A stretch of DNA of 6,683 bases, from contig NZ_CAJZFD010000112.1 of the NCBI RefSeq assembly GCF_915069625.1, forward strand, positions 1 through 6,683, written 5' to 3'. The translations under genes were made by a program, and so were the position numbers. Position 1 is the stretch's first letter. The number at the start of each line of letters is the position of its first letter. Shown here piece by piece: positions 1-6,445 of this stretch. The stretch is from an uncultured Veillonella sp. GTDB taxonomy: Bacteria > Bacillota > Negativicutes > Veillonellales > Veillonellaceae. Under the pieces are notes generated by a model. It was not told the DNA's origin, did not search any database, and was given only the letters and a program-made list of their open reading frames with translations.

Positions 1-19
1 TCTTACATTAATGGTAGAT

Positions 20-25
20 TATAAT
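20..25 (+). promoter_or_regulatory. Candidate -10 box for the YeiH-family gene
   Basis: A perfect TATAAT lies about 95 bases upstream of the gene. Its -35 partner would fall at or beyond the window edge, so it cannot be examined. A start near base 32 would give a leader of roughly 88 bases containing the atgtggta/taccacat inverted repeat. The spacer is AT-rich, so a chance match is possible. Confidence 0.4.
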
Positions 26-32
26 TCCCCCA

Positions 33-81
33 ATGTGGTACTATTAAAACTATAGAAGAGAAACGCCACATGATACCACAT
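33..81. repeat. Inverted repeat with a repeated half-site in the YeiH leader
   Basis: ATGTGGTA at 33-40 is exactly complementary to TACCACAT at 74-81. A second CCACAT at 66-71 lies exactly 10 bases, about one helical turn, before the CCACAT at 76-81. The set sits between the candidate -10 box and the ribosome binding site. It could be an operator with several half-sites or a weak RNA stem with a 33-base loop. No regulator is identified. Confidence 0.35.
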
Positions 82-103
82 ATGACGTGAACTGTATGTA
101 CAG

Positions 104-111
104 TAAGGAGG
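104..111 (+). promoter_or_regulatory. Ribosome binding site that fixes the YeiH start
   Basis: TAAGGAGG ends 8 bases before the ATG at 120, which is ideal spacing. An in-frame GTG at 87 lies upstream of this site and has no Shine-Dalgarno sequence of its own. Translation from 87 would run through the site, so the ATG at 120 is preferred. Confidence 0.85.
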
Positions 112-119
112 TTTTTATT

Positions 120-1160
120 ATGGGTATCAATCAAAAAACGTTGCCAGGCATTCTGCTCTGCGCGGTCCTCGCTATTCCTTGTTGGCTATTAGGCCTAGAG
201 TTTCACCTTATCGGTAGTCCAATCTTTGCTATCATCTTGGGTATAATTATTGGCTCCGTATTCACATCTTGGAAGCGCGAAAAAACTGGTGCCGGCATTG
301 GATTTACATCTAAAAAGATTTTACAATGGGCCGTTATTTTATTGGGCTTTGGCTTAAACATTACACAGATTTTACATGTAGGTTGGATTTCATTACCTGT
401 CATTATTTCAACCATCGCTACATCCTTAATCGTGTCCTATGTTATCTATCGCCTTACTCATATCGACTCTAATACAGCTGTGCTTATCGGCGTAGGCTCC
501 TCCATCTGTGGTGGTTCTGCCATCGCTGCGGCTGCACCAGTCATCAAAGCAGAGGATCAAGATATTGCACAAGCTATCTCCGTTGTATTCTTCTTCAATG
601 TAGTAGCAGCATTTGTATTTCCTCCATTCGGTGATGCTATCGGTCTTTCCAACATGGGCTTTGGCCTATTCGCTGGTACAGCCGTAAACGATACATCCTC
701 TGTAACAGCTACAGCAGCCGTATGGGATAGTATGAAAGGTACTGGTACACAAGTACTAGAATATGCGACAATCGTTAAATTAACACGTACCCTCGCTATC
801 ATTCCTATCTGTTTAGGTTTAGCAAGTTACCAAGTATATAAAGCAAAACAAAATGCTGCTCAAACTGATGGCGGCAGTGTTAGCATCGCTAAAATCTTCC
901 CTAAATTTGTATTATACTTTGTAATTTGTTCTCTCATTACAACAGCTTTATCCTATGCGAATGTAGATATTCAATTCTTGAGCGTATTCAAAACTATTTC
1001 TAAGTACTTTATTACAATGGCAATGGTTGCTATCGGTCTTAATACGAATATTGTAAAATTGATAAAATCCGGTGGTTCCGCTCTTGCATTAGGTGCTTGT
1101 TGTTGGGTTGCTATTACAGCAGTCAGCCTAGCTGCACAACATATGATTGGTTTATGGTAA
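120..1160 (+). CDS. yeiH: YeiH-family (UPF0324) membrane protein, putative sulfate exporter
   Basis: This 346-residue polytopic inner-membrane protein belongs to the YeiH/UPF0324 family, commonly annotated as putative sulfate exporters; the substrate is not firmly established. Hydrophobic helices cover nearly the whole chain. The family's glycine/serine-rich signature GVGSSICGGSAI with AAAPVIKA lies at about residues 124-144, FAGTAVNDTSSV at 184-195 and VKLTRT at 219-224. The latter two resemble conserved functional loops of the family. Length is normal and there is no frameshift. The ATG at 120 is chosen because AAGGAGG precedes it at ideal spacing; a GTG at 87 would add 11 residues unlike a membrane-protein start. 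In some bacteria yeiH lies beside a LysR gene; the LysR gene here is about 0.9 kb beyond this gene's stop, on the other strand and past another gene, so a link is speculative. The family call is firm and the sulfate role is inferred. Confidence 0.9.
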   Translation: MGINQKTLPGILLCAVLAIPCWLLGLEFHLIGSPIFAIILGIIIGSVFTSWKREKTGAGIGFTSKKILQWAVILLGFGLNITQILHVGWISLPVIISTIATSLIVSYVIYRLTHIDSNTAVLIGVGSSICGGSAIAAAAPVIKAEDQDIAQAISVVFFFNVVAAFVFPPFGDAIGLSNMGFGLFAGTAVNDTSSVTATAAVWDSMKGTGTQVLEYATIVKLTRTLAIIPICLGLASYQVYKAKQNAAQTDGGSVSIAKIFPKFVLYFVICSLITTALSYANVDIQFLSVFKTISKYFITMAMVAIGLNTNIVKLIKSGGSALALGACCWVAITAVSLAAQHMIGLW

Positions 1161-1164
1161 GAAA

Positions 1165-1193
1165 TATACATACCAATTTTAATATGATATAAT
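1165..1193 (+). promoter_or_regulatory. Promoter of the LysE-type exporter (extended -10)
   Basis: TGATATAAT at 1185-1193 is a perfect extended -10 element (TGn-TATAAT). TATACA at 1165-1170 matches four of six -35 consensus bases with a 17-base spacer. Transcription would start near base 1200, upstream of the leader hairpin. The inverted repeat ATATACA (1164-1170)/TGTATAT (1194-1200) brackets the promoter and might be an operator, though AT-rich DNA produces such matches easily. Confidence 0.6.
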
Positions 1194-1215
1194 TGTATAT
1201 AGTTAGAATAGTAAT

Positions 1216-1239
1216 AACCCCTCCAGTAATGGAGGGGTT
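1216..1239 (+). terminator. GC-rich hairpin between yeiH and the LysE-type gene
   Basis: AACCCCTCC (1216-1224) pairs perfectly with GGAGGGGTT (1231-1239) around a 6-base loop. By position it could terminate yeiH transcripts. However, the T run after it is short: only three Ts, mostly inside the stem, followed by CGTGC. It also lies downstream of the exporter's candidate start site, so it would be part of that gene's leader and could act as an attenuator or a structural element. Confidence 0.6.
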
Positions 1240-1283
1240 TCGTGCTACTATTCACCTTATTAGTACTTTATCATACTATAGTT

Positions 1284-1290
1284 AGGAGGG
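1284..1290 (+). promoter_or_regulatory. Ribosome binding site that fixes the LysE-type start
   Basis: AGGAGGG lies 5 bases before the ATG at 1296. It rules out the upstream in-frame GTG at 1242, which sits just after the leader hairpin. The bases GGAGGGTTA (1285-1293) are complementary, apart from one bulged C, to the 5' arm of that hairpin (1215-1224). Confidence 0.85.
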
Positions 1291-1295
1291 TTAAC

Positions 1296-1910
1296 ATGTA
1301 CTTCTTACAAGGACTTCTTGTCGGTCTCGCAACATTTGCCCCTGTTGGCATGCAAAACCTCTTTATCATTAATACAGCATTGGTACAACCCATACGTCGT
1401 ATCATATTAACCCTTATCATACTGGCACTATTTGATATGAGTCTCAGTACGGCGGCCTTTTTTGGCATCGGTGCGATCCTTGAAATGTGTCCTCTTACCA
1501 AGCTTATCGTGCTCCTCTTTGGGGGCTTACTGATTGTGTACATGGGCTTTAATATTTTCAGAACTGAACCAGATATACGCAATGTTAACACGCATATCCC
1601 TATTCGTAAGATTATCATATCTGCTATCGCTGTATCTTGGGGCAATCCTCAAGCAGTACTTGATGCAACTATGATGCTCGGTGCTTTTCAAGCTAATATC
1701 CCAGAAGAGAACATTTACCACTTCTTTGGCGGTTTTTTAGTTATGACACCAATTTGGTTTGGATCCTTAGCCGCTACCATGCATCTGTTAGCAAAAAAAA
1801 TCAAAATCACCCATATGGCTTGGATCAACCGCTTCTGTGGCGCTGTCCTCGTCATTTATGGTATAAAATTGTTCATCGATGGGGTTACAATGTTTTTAGA
1901 ATATATTTAA
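1296..1910 (+). CDS. LysE/ArgO-type amino-acid exporter
   Basis: The 204-residue inner-membrane protein belongs to the LysE superfamily, which exports basic or other amino acids, usually with five or six helices and about 200 residues. The diagnostic N-terminal motif appears as APVGMQNLFIIN (residues 15-26), matching the GxQNxFV region of LysE/ArgO. A conserved Asp (D47) lies in the second helix. The second half has SWGNPQAVLDATMMLGAF (114-131), matching the family's NPxxxLDTxxLxG motif. The C-terminal WINRFCGAVLVIYGIKLF (176-193) is also typical. Substrate specificity (lysine, arginine or another compound) cannot be read from the sequence. The ATG at 1296 is preceded by AGGAGGG; a GTG 54 bases upstream would add an unlikely extension starting beside the hairpin. 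The gene appears to have its own promoter. LysE genes are often controlled by a LysR-type regulator, and one lies tail-to-tail just downstream, but the pairing is not proven. Confidence 0.88.
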   Translation: MYFLQGLLVGLATFAPVGMQNLFIINTALVQPIRRIILTLIILALFDMSLSTAAFFGIGAILEMCPLTKLIVLLFGGLLIVYMGFNIFRTEPDIRNVNTHIPIRKIIISAIAVSWGNPQAVLDATMMLGAFQANIPEENIYHFFGGFLVMTPIWFGSLAATMHLLAKKIKITHMAWINRFCGAVLVIYGIKLFIDGVTMFLEYI

Positions 1911-1945
1911 TCAAAATATCTCCAATAGTATAATCCTTAAACAAC

Positions 1946-1973
1946 AAAGCCGTTAGCATATGCTAACGGCTTT
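1946..1973. terminator. Bidirectional intrinsic terminator, 28-bp perfect palindrome
   Basis: Two 14-base arms, AAAGCCGTTAGCAT and ATGCTAACGGCTTT, are exactly complementary with no spacer. In RNA this gives a GC-containing stem with a small AUAU loop, followed by TTTTA on the plus strand. On the minus strand the tail reads TTTGTTGTTT. It lies 35 bases past the LysE-type stop and, on the minus strand, about 80 bases past the LysR stop, so it can terminate both convergent genes. Confidence 0.88.
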
Positions 1974-1980
1974 TATATTG

Positions 1981-2016
1981 CAAATATCTGTTGTTATACA
2001 AATATCTTTTGTTATA
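1981..2016. repeat. Two abutting 18-bp direct repeats
   Basis: CAAATATCTGTTGTTATA (1981-1998) is followed immediately by CAAATATCTTTTGTTATA (1999-2016), with one mismatch. It lies between the palindromic terminator and the LysR stop. It looks like a small tandem duplication by replication slippage. No third copy is present, and no function is evident. Confidence 0.8.
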
Positions 2017-2020
2017 TAAC

Positions 2021-2048
2021 GATGAATTTTATTTTACTATAATTCATC
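2021..2048. repeat. Small AT-rich hairpin just past the LysR gene
   Basis: GATGAATT (2021-2028) pairs with AATTCATC (2041-2048) around a 12-base loop. It begins 8 bases beyond the LysR stop on the minus strand. There is no T run after it in that direction, so it is not a convincing terminator; it may stabilise the 3' end or be incidental. Confidence 0.4.
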
Positions 2049-2056
2049 TTCGTATA

Positions 2057-2941
2057 TTAAAACTCTGACAAAACTTGATTGAACATTTCTCTAAAGGCTT
2101 CTACATAGGTATTACTTTGATTTCGTTGAGATACAAAGTAATAATTACGTTCCATGGATTTACCATGGTTGGTCAATACCTTGCGCTCAATACCAGGCAT
2201 GGAGTCGGTTAAATATTTAAAACGATCTAATAACAGTAAGCCTTGTTGGCCTGCTACTAAATAGCGCGCTTCTTCTAAGGTACGAGCATACGCAAAGGCA
2301 CCAGCATAACCAATGGCCTTACGATAGTGCTCCTCCTCTCCTATCGTATACTTACCACGGCATACTAGGATAAGCGGTAAATCATCAATCGTTTTAATTT
2401 CAACGCTACCTTCCTTTGTATACCCTTGTGGCACCTCAATCACGGTAGTTGCTTTATCAATCAAATGACTTTCAAAATCATCAGACAAAATCTGCCACTG
2501 ATCATTAAAAATCACATCTACACGGCGATCATCTAACATGCCATACAGTTCTTCATGACTACCACTATACATACGGATATCTAGATTTTTATAGCGCTTC
2601 GCCATGCGAATGACCGTTTGCTGCATGGCCATTCCACTATAACGATTCAAATAACCAATCCGCAAACTGACACGTGCATCTGTGCCAATACGTGTTGTTT
2701 CTACCTTAATATCATGAAAGCGTTCTAGCAATTTTTTACCAGATCGATATAGATATTGTCCCGCTGGTGTTAGGTGAAAGCTTCTCTTTTCCCTCACCAT
2801 CAGCTCCACACCAAGACTTGTTTCAAGGGCTTTAATTTGTTGTGAAATAGCAGATTGAGACACATATTGCTCTGTCGCAGCTTGGGTAAAACTATTATTA
2901 TCAACTACACACACAAAATACTCTAATTGTTTTAATAACAT
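2057..2941 (-). CDS. LysR-type transcriptional regulator
   Basis: This 294-residue protein has normal LysR length. The N-terminal winged helix-turn-helix is clear at about residues 4-62, with NSFTQAATEQYVSQSAISQQI (16-36), KALETSLGVELMVR (37-50) and the wing end HLTPAG (56-61). A linker helix follows, and an effector-binding domain spans about 90-290 with VSLRIGYLNR opening its first strand. The inducer cannot be deduced. The start is the ATG at 2941; only a weak purine stretch (GAGAG) lies 9 bases upstream. The MFS transporter gene is directly upstream on the same strand, 75 bases away, so they may be co-transcribed. The LysE-type exporter is convergent at the other end. LysR proteins often control a neighbour and themselves; a dyad at 2968-2989 just before this gene is a candidate autoregulatory site. 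Family call is firm; targets are unknown. Confidence 0.93.
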   Translation of the reverse strand: MLLKQLEYFVCVVDNNSFTQAATEQYVSQSAISQQIKALETSLGVELMVREKRSFHLTPAGQYLYRSGKKLLERFHDIKVETTRIGTDARVSLRIGYLNRYSGMAMQQTVIRMAKRYKNLDIRMYSGSHEELYGMLDDRRVDVIFNDQWQILSDDFESHLIDKATTVIEVPQGYTKEGSVEIKTIDDLPLILVCRGKYTIGEEEHYRKAIGYAGAFAYARTLEEARYLVAGQQGLLLLDRFKYLTDSMPGIERKVLTNHGKSMERNYYFVSQRNQSNTYVEAFREMFNQVLSEF

Positions 2942-2967
2942 AACGATACACTCTCATCTCTCTTATA

Positions 2968-2989
2968 GTTAGTGACCTACACCACTAAC
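2968..2989 (-). promoter_or_regulatory. Dyad upstream of the LysR gene, candidate operator
   Basis: GTTAGTG (2968-2974) and CACTAAC (2983-2989) are perfect inverted repeats 8 bases apart, centred about 37 bases before the LysR start. On the minus strand the dyad is followed directly by TATAAG, a possible -10 box, with no good -35 sequence. Interrupted dyads of this size are typical of LysR binding sites, so autoregulation is plausible but unproven. Confidence 0.4.
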
Positions 2990-3016
2990 ATACTTCACAA
3001 CAACTACCAACCCCTC

Positions 3017-4216
3017 TCATTGGTATTTGCTACACACAACTAAATTACGGTATACAAACCAGGAAGCTACAAAGAATATAGCCGCTGTAGACCAGAATAC
3101 AGCACCATACCCAAAGGCACGTGCAATCACACCACTAATAACAGGCCCCAACACATTGCCCATCATAGCTACGCTAGATACAGCCCCGAAGACAATACCG
3201 CGTCGTTCAATAGGAACAGCCTTAGATATTAGTGTATTTGCAATTGGTGTAATAAAGCCCATAAAGAATCCTGCAATAGCACGGAATATACCAAGGCCCC
3301 ATATGCTAGGCATTAAGTATTGCAAGATAAATAGGGACCCCACAGCCCATGTAGCGGTAAAGATAATCCGTGGCATCGTCAACCGTTGTGTAACCTTACT
3401 GATTGAAATGGATGCCAATGCGCTAAACAAACCAGCTCCAAAGATAATGATGCCCACAATAGTAGCAACAAATTCATCATTCACAGACATATAATGTTTG
3501 ATATAAAGCGGTAAGATTGGACCAATGCCAGTAATACCAAAATTACACAAAAACTGCATCGCTACTAATAGGCGAACTCGGGGTATCATTAAAAATGATT
3601 TAATCAAAGAAATCTGTGATTCTTGAGCATCAACCTTGTGCTTAAACTGCAGATTAGGCATTAAGAAATAAATACCTAATAAGCAAATTCCAGTCAATCC
3701 AGAAAATACAAAGAATGGTGCCCTATAACCTAATAGATCGGCCGCTAAGCCCCCCATAAGAGGTCCAAACACGAGCCCCATCACCATAGAGGCTTGATAT
3801 AGCCCCATCGCCCATGGCACCTTTTCCTCAGGCGTTATGAGGACAATAATAGCTAAACCTATCGGTACATAGCCACCTACTACACCTTGCAAAATTCTTA
3901 GAACCAATAGCTGAGACGGGGTTTGTGTGAAAGCACAGGCCCCTACTGTAACCATTAAGGTAAATAAGATAAACATCATTACCTTACGTGGTCCCAGTTG
4001 ATTTGCCTTGCGCGACCAATACGGTGCACTGAGCGCTACCATACAAGGCGTTACACCTGATACGATACCAGCCCACATAGCAGCTTCACCTGGATTGTGT
4101 AATCCTAGCTCTATAAGAAATAACGGTAGGAATGATAGCACCCCTATAATCGTTATGCCCCCACCGATCTGTATAATACAGATCAGATAAATAATTCGTT
4201 TCCAAGAAGAATCCAT
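3017..4216 (-). CDS. MFS efflux transporter, MdtG-like (DHA1 family)
   Basis: A 399-residue, twelve-helix major facilitator of normal length for drug:H+ antiporters. The TM2-TM3 loop carries a degenerate motif A (SRKANQLGPRKVM, 68-80), TM4 has motif B (LRILQGVVGGYVPIG, 106-120, with R107) and TM5 has motif C (MGLVFGPLMGGLAAD, 146-160), the signature of export-type antiporters. The order and wording resemble MdtG, including MWAGIV near 47-52. A cytoplasmic loop at about 190-208 divides two six-helix halves, and a motif-C-like GNVLGPVISG recurs at 353-362. The substrate is unknown; multidrug or metabolite export is inferred from family. The ATG at 4216 has GAAGGT 4 bases upstream. The strong terminator at 4331-4376 separates it from the gene upstream, so it should have its own promoter. 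The LysR gene follows 75 bases downstream and may share the transcript. Confidence 0.88.
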   Translation of the reverse strand: MDSSWKRIIYLICIIQIGGGITIIGVLSFLPLFLIELGLHNPGEAAMWAGIVSGVTPCMVALSAPYWSRKANQLGPRKVMMFILFTLMVTVGACAFTQTPSQLLVLRILQGVVGGYVPIGLAIIVLITPEEKVPWAMGLYQASMVMGLVFGPLMGGLAADLLGYRAPFFVFSGLTGICLLGIYFLMPNLQFKHKVDAQESQISLIKSFLMIPRVRLLVAMQFLCNFGITGIGPILPLYIKHYMSVNDEFVATIVGIIIFGAGLFSALASISISKVTQRLTMPRIIFTATWAVGSLFILQYLMPSIWGLGIFRAIAGFFMGFITPIANTLISKAVPIERRGIVFGAVSSVAMMGNVLGPVISGVIARAFGYGAVFWSTAAIFFVASWFVYRNLVVCSKYQ

Positions 4217-4245
4217 AATGACCTTCTTTCTTAACTTTTAAGGTT

Positions 4246-4251
4246 ATTATA
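4246..4251 (-). promoter_or_regulatory. Candidate -10 box for the MFS gene
   Basis: The minus strand reads TATAAT here, 30 bases before the MFS start, which would give a leader of about 23 bases. No good -35 hexamer is found at 16-18 bases. The upstream terminator makes a promoter in 4217-4330 necessary, and this is its best candidate. The rest of this spacer is AT-rich with no further gene. Confidence 0.45.
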
Positions 4252-4330
4252 TACTCTATTTCATTAATAGACTGTATATTTTTAAGGATTTATAGAATAT
4301 AAACCCATAATATTATTGTATCCTAAACAG

Positions 4331-4376
4331 AAAAAAAAGACCATCTCTTATCACATAAAGGATAGAGATGGTCTTT
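4331..4376 (-). terminator. Strong intrinsic terminator of the ferric-reductase-like gene
   Basis: On the minus strand AAAGACCATCTCT pairs with AGAGATGGTCTTT, extended inward by ATC/GAT across a one-base bulge. A run of eight Ts (4331-4338) follows, overlapping the stem's end. It begins about 45 bases past the stop codon at 4422. On the plus strand the hairpin is preceded by As and followed by TTTATACTAT, so it would be weaker in that direction. Confidence 0.92.
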
Positions 4377-4421
4377 ATACTATATGACTTTCAACCTCAT
4401 CCAAAAGGTATGACAATCATA

Positions 4422-5027
4422 CTATTTTTGTTTGAACATCCAGTAGATGTAATAGATAACAAGTGCATATGTTACTACATCAAATACTGGTAAGAATGGC
4501 ACCATTTTAGATAAACGGCCAAAACCATGCACGTGAATATTTGCCGCAATGATGGCAATTAGATTTAAACGATGAATCCAGATTGCTTTTTTACGGGATA
4601 CGGACTTTGCCATGTTGCCAACCCAAGGTGATAAGTACAACACTGCAAAGATAAGAGCAATAAACATCGCTACAAGGGAGATATAGCCGCCCCAGAAACC
4701 TAAGAAGGATTTCAATGCTTTTAGGAAGTATACATACCAGTGTGCACATACGAGAATGACACTGACAATACCTACGATGCGATGAACTTCAAACATTTCC
4801 TTTGGATTATATCGTTTGATAAACCATTTTGGTTTTGTCGCAATGTATGTCAATACAAGCCATGCAACATAAGGAACAAGGCCTAAATGAACCTTCCAGT
4901 TGCCGAATGGTCGGCCACCTGTTACATAACCATATTCAACCATGCCCATAAAAATTAATGATAAAACTGCAATCCAAATCAAAATATGATATTTACTCTT
5001 AAACTGCTTTTTTACTACTTCTGCCAT
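4422..5027 (-). CDS. Ferric-reductase-like six-helix haem membrane protein
   Basis: A 201-residue protein with about six transmembrane helices (roughly 13-31, 47-63, 81-102, 112-132, 148-166, 180-197), matching the ferric-reductase-like transmembrane domain shared by NOX, FRE and MsrQ/YedZ proteins. H82 and H96 lie on the third helix (14 apart), and H152 and H165 on the fifth (13 apart). These positions suit two stacked b-type haems. H167 is an alternative ligand. It has no FAD or NAD(P)H domain, so electrons must come from a partner; length is close to MsrQ, but no MsrP-like gene is nearby. It would pass electrons across the inner membrane, to ferric iron or a periplasmic protein; the acceptor is unknown. 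The ATG at 5027 follows GAGGT by 4 bases. The porin gene lies 141 bases upstream on the same strand with no clear terminator between. Confidence 0.85.
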   Translation of the reverse strand: MAEVVKKQFKSKYHILIWIAVLSLIFMGMVEYGYVTGGRPFGNWKVHLGLVPYVAWLVLTYIATKPKWFIKRYNPKEMFEVHRIVGIVSVILVCAHWYVYFLKALKSFLGFWGGYISLVAMFIALIFAVLYLSPWVGNMAKSVSRKKAIWIHRLNLIAIIAANIHVHGFGRLSKMVPFLPVFDVVTYALVIYYIYWMFKQK

Positions 5028-5081
5028 ATAAACCTCACTATTTCTTATACAAACTACTAGTATACATCTAGTTGGTCTAAT

Positions 5082-5120
5082 GTAGCATGCTAAACAATTT
5101 CAATCCACATAGCATTCTAC
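5082..5120. repeat. Interrupted dyad between porin and reductase-like genes
   Basis: GTAGCATGCTA (5082-5092) and TAGCATTCTAC (5110-5120) are inverted repeats with one mismatch in 11 pairs and a 17-base loop. The first arm contains the perfect palindrome TAGCATGCTA (5083-5092). No T run follows in either direction, so it is not a standard terminator. It may be an operator for the reductase-like gene or an RNA structure in a porin-reductase transcript. A minus-strand TATACT (5059-5064) lies between it and the reductase-like start, without a good -35. Confidence 0.45.
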
Positions 5121-5168
5121 TTAGAACTAATCATTGATTAACTATCAGCCTAATCGTAAGCATCAAAA

Positions 5169-6440
5169 TTAGAATTTGAAGTTAAGGTCTGCACGGTAGT
5201 AATCATTTACACGATTGCCGTCTTGTGTTTTAGCATTAAAGCCATAGTATGCATTAATACCAATATTTTTCTCTGGTGCATAAGATGCACCTAATTGCCA
5301 TGCTTTATAACCTTCATACCGTGTTTTCTTTAATAAATCATTAGATTCATATTTTTGCGTTTTAAATACAGGTGCATTTTTAGCTTGATCAAAGTAATCT
5401 AAGCGGATAGTCCAAGAGTTCTTCTTGTTAATTTTATAATCGCCCCATTTAACGCCTACGTTCCAAATATCAGAATCACTTAAGCCAGATGCTTTTACCC
5501 ACTCGCCATCAATACCGAATTTACCAACATTGTATTTAGCATTAAAGCCATATACATTATCGAATTCGTTATTTTTCTTGCCATTACCCATACGTACATT
5601 CGTTGTACCAACATGAGCAAACATACCGCCAAAGCTAAAGCGATCATTAACAGCTACATTGGCATTGATAAGACCTACATCACCATTATCACCTTTACTA
5701 GTCTTAGCAAAACGGCCTGCTGTCATATAACCATACGCACCATTTAATGTAACTTTTTTACCTACCTTAGCTGTAGCACCTACACCATCAAAGTTAGAGC
5801 TATAAATCAAGCCGCCACCAAATTTTTGAGTATAACGACCAGCATCAACTACAACATTTTTACCGAATTTGTGCTCTACATATGCTAGATCCCAATTAGC
5901 TTGAGCATCTTTAGAACTATCACCTAACTCAATAGAGCCTGTTGTAATACGTGCTTTCACAGATGTGTTTTTATTAACCTTTGCATCTAAGCCTAAACGT
6001 ACACGAGCTGTAACTTTATCCTCGTAATCATAACCATCGATTCCCTCTTTACCGATGTAGTTGATACGAGCATCACCAGTAACTTTAACATTACCTACGC
6101 GGTCTTCTAATTTAGCTACACGCACACCGAGTGTATTCAATTCATTGGAAAACTCGTCAGCTAAGCGATTCAACATAGTTTGTTGTTCTGCATTGGCACG
6201 ATCTTGATTAGCCATGCCTTTGGCAATCATTTGAGCCATTTCGTAACGGGTAATGTTGTTTTGGCCTTTGAAAGTACCATCAGGATAACCATTGATGATA
6301 CCAGCTGTAGCCAATTGATCTACGGCTTGGTATGCCCAGCTATCGGATGGAACATCAGAAAATGGGTTAACAGCAAAGGCTGTAGCCACACCCATCATGG
6401 CTGCTACTGCAAAAGCACTAGTCATTTTACGTTTAATCAT
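5169..6440 (-). CDS. ompM: OmpM-type SLH-domain outer-membrane porin
   Basis: This 423-residue precursor has the OmpM architecture. Residues 1-23 are a signal peptide (MIKRK, hydrophobic core, cleavage after AFA). One SLH domain follows at about 25-76, with FSDVPSDSWAYQAV, GIINGYPDGTF and ITRYEMAQMIA. A coiled coil spans about 77-115, then a beta-barrel from about 118 to the final YRADLNFKF, whose terminal Phe is typical of outer-membrane barrels. No cysteine is present. In Negativicutes, SLH domains of such proteins bind polyamine-modified peptidoglycan and tether the outer membrane while the barrel acts as a porin. The ATG at 6440 is chosen because GAGGT ends 5 bases upstream; the in-frame GTG at 6452 overlaps that site. 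These genomes usually carry several ompM paralogues, and which one this is cannot be decided here. A Fur-box-like sequence lies in its promoter region. Confidence 0.92.
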   Translation of the reverse strand: MIKRKMTSAFAVAAMMGVATAFAVNPFSDVPSDSWAYQAVDQLATAGIINGYPDGTFKGQNNITRYEMAQMIAKGMANQDRANAEQQTMLNRLADEFSNELNTLGVRVAKLEDRVGNVKVTGDARINYIGKEGIDGYDYEDKVTARVRLGLDAKVNKNTSVKARITTGSIELGDSSKDAQANWDLAYVEHKFGKNVVVDAGRYTQKFGGGLIYSSNFDGVGATAKVGKKVTLNGAYGYMTAGRFAKTSKGDNGDVGLINANVAVNDRFSFGGMFAHVGTTNVRMGNGKKNNEFDNVYGFNAKYNVGKFGIDGEWVKASGLSDSDIWNVGVKWGDYKINKKNSWTIRLDYFDQAKNAPVFKTQKYESNDLLKKTRYEGYKAWQLGASYAPEKNIGINAYYGFNAKTQDGNRVNDYYRADLNFKF

Positions 6441-6445
6441 AATAA

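Noticed and set aside
87..119. Upstream GTG start for the YeiH-family gene
   Set aside because: It has no ribosome binding site, and the extension would be read through the strong AAGGAGG that serves the ATG at 120.
557..802. Antisense open frame inside the YeiH-family gene
   Set aside because: It lies wholly opposite a well-recognised gene and its translation resembles no protein. Similar opposite-strand or out-of-frame stretches at 203-415, 971-1255, 1271-1645, 1527-1721, 3027-3494, 4008-4190 and 6180-6470 were rejected for the same reason.
1242..1295. Upstream GTG start for the LysE-type gene
   Set aside because: It follows the 3' arm of the leader hairpin, whose GGAGGGG is locked in a stem. 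The extension does not look like the family N-terminus, and the ATG at 1296 has a better site.
3005..3025. Hairpin TACCAA/TTGGTA overlapping the MFS stop codon as a terminator
   Set aside because: The stem is only six pairs, overlaps coding sequence and is followed by a G-rich tail rather than Ts. Read-through into the LysR gene remains possible.
4221..4244. Hairpin hiding the MFS ribosome binding site (ACCTT/AAGGT)
   Set aside because: Only five pairs with a 14-base loop; too weak to claim regulation.
5128..5140. TAATCATTGATTA palindrome as a second Fur box
   Set aside because: It matches the Fur consensus poorly and lies at the end of the porin gene without a nearby promoter. Such palindromes arise readily in AT-rich DNA.
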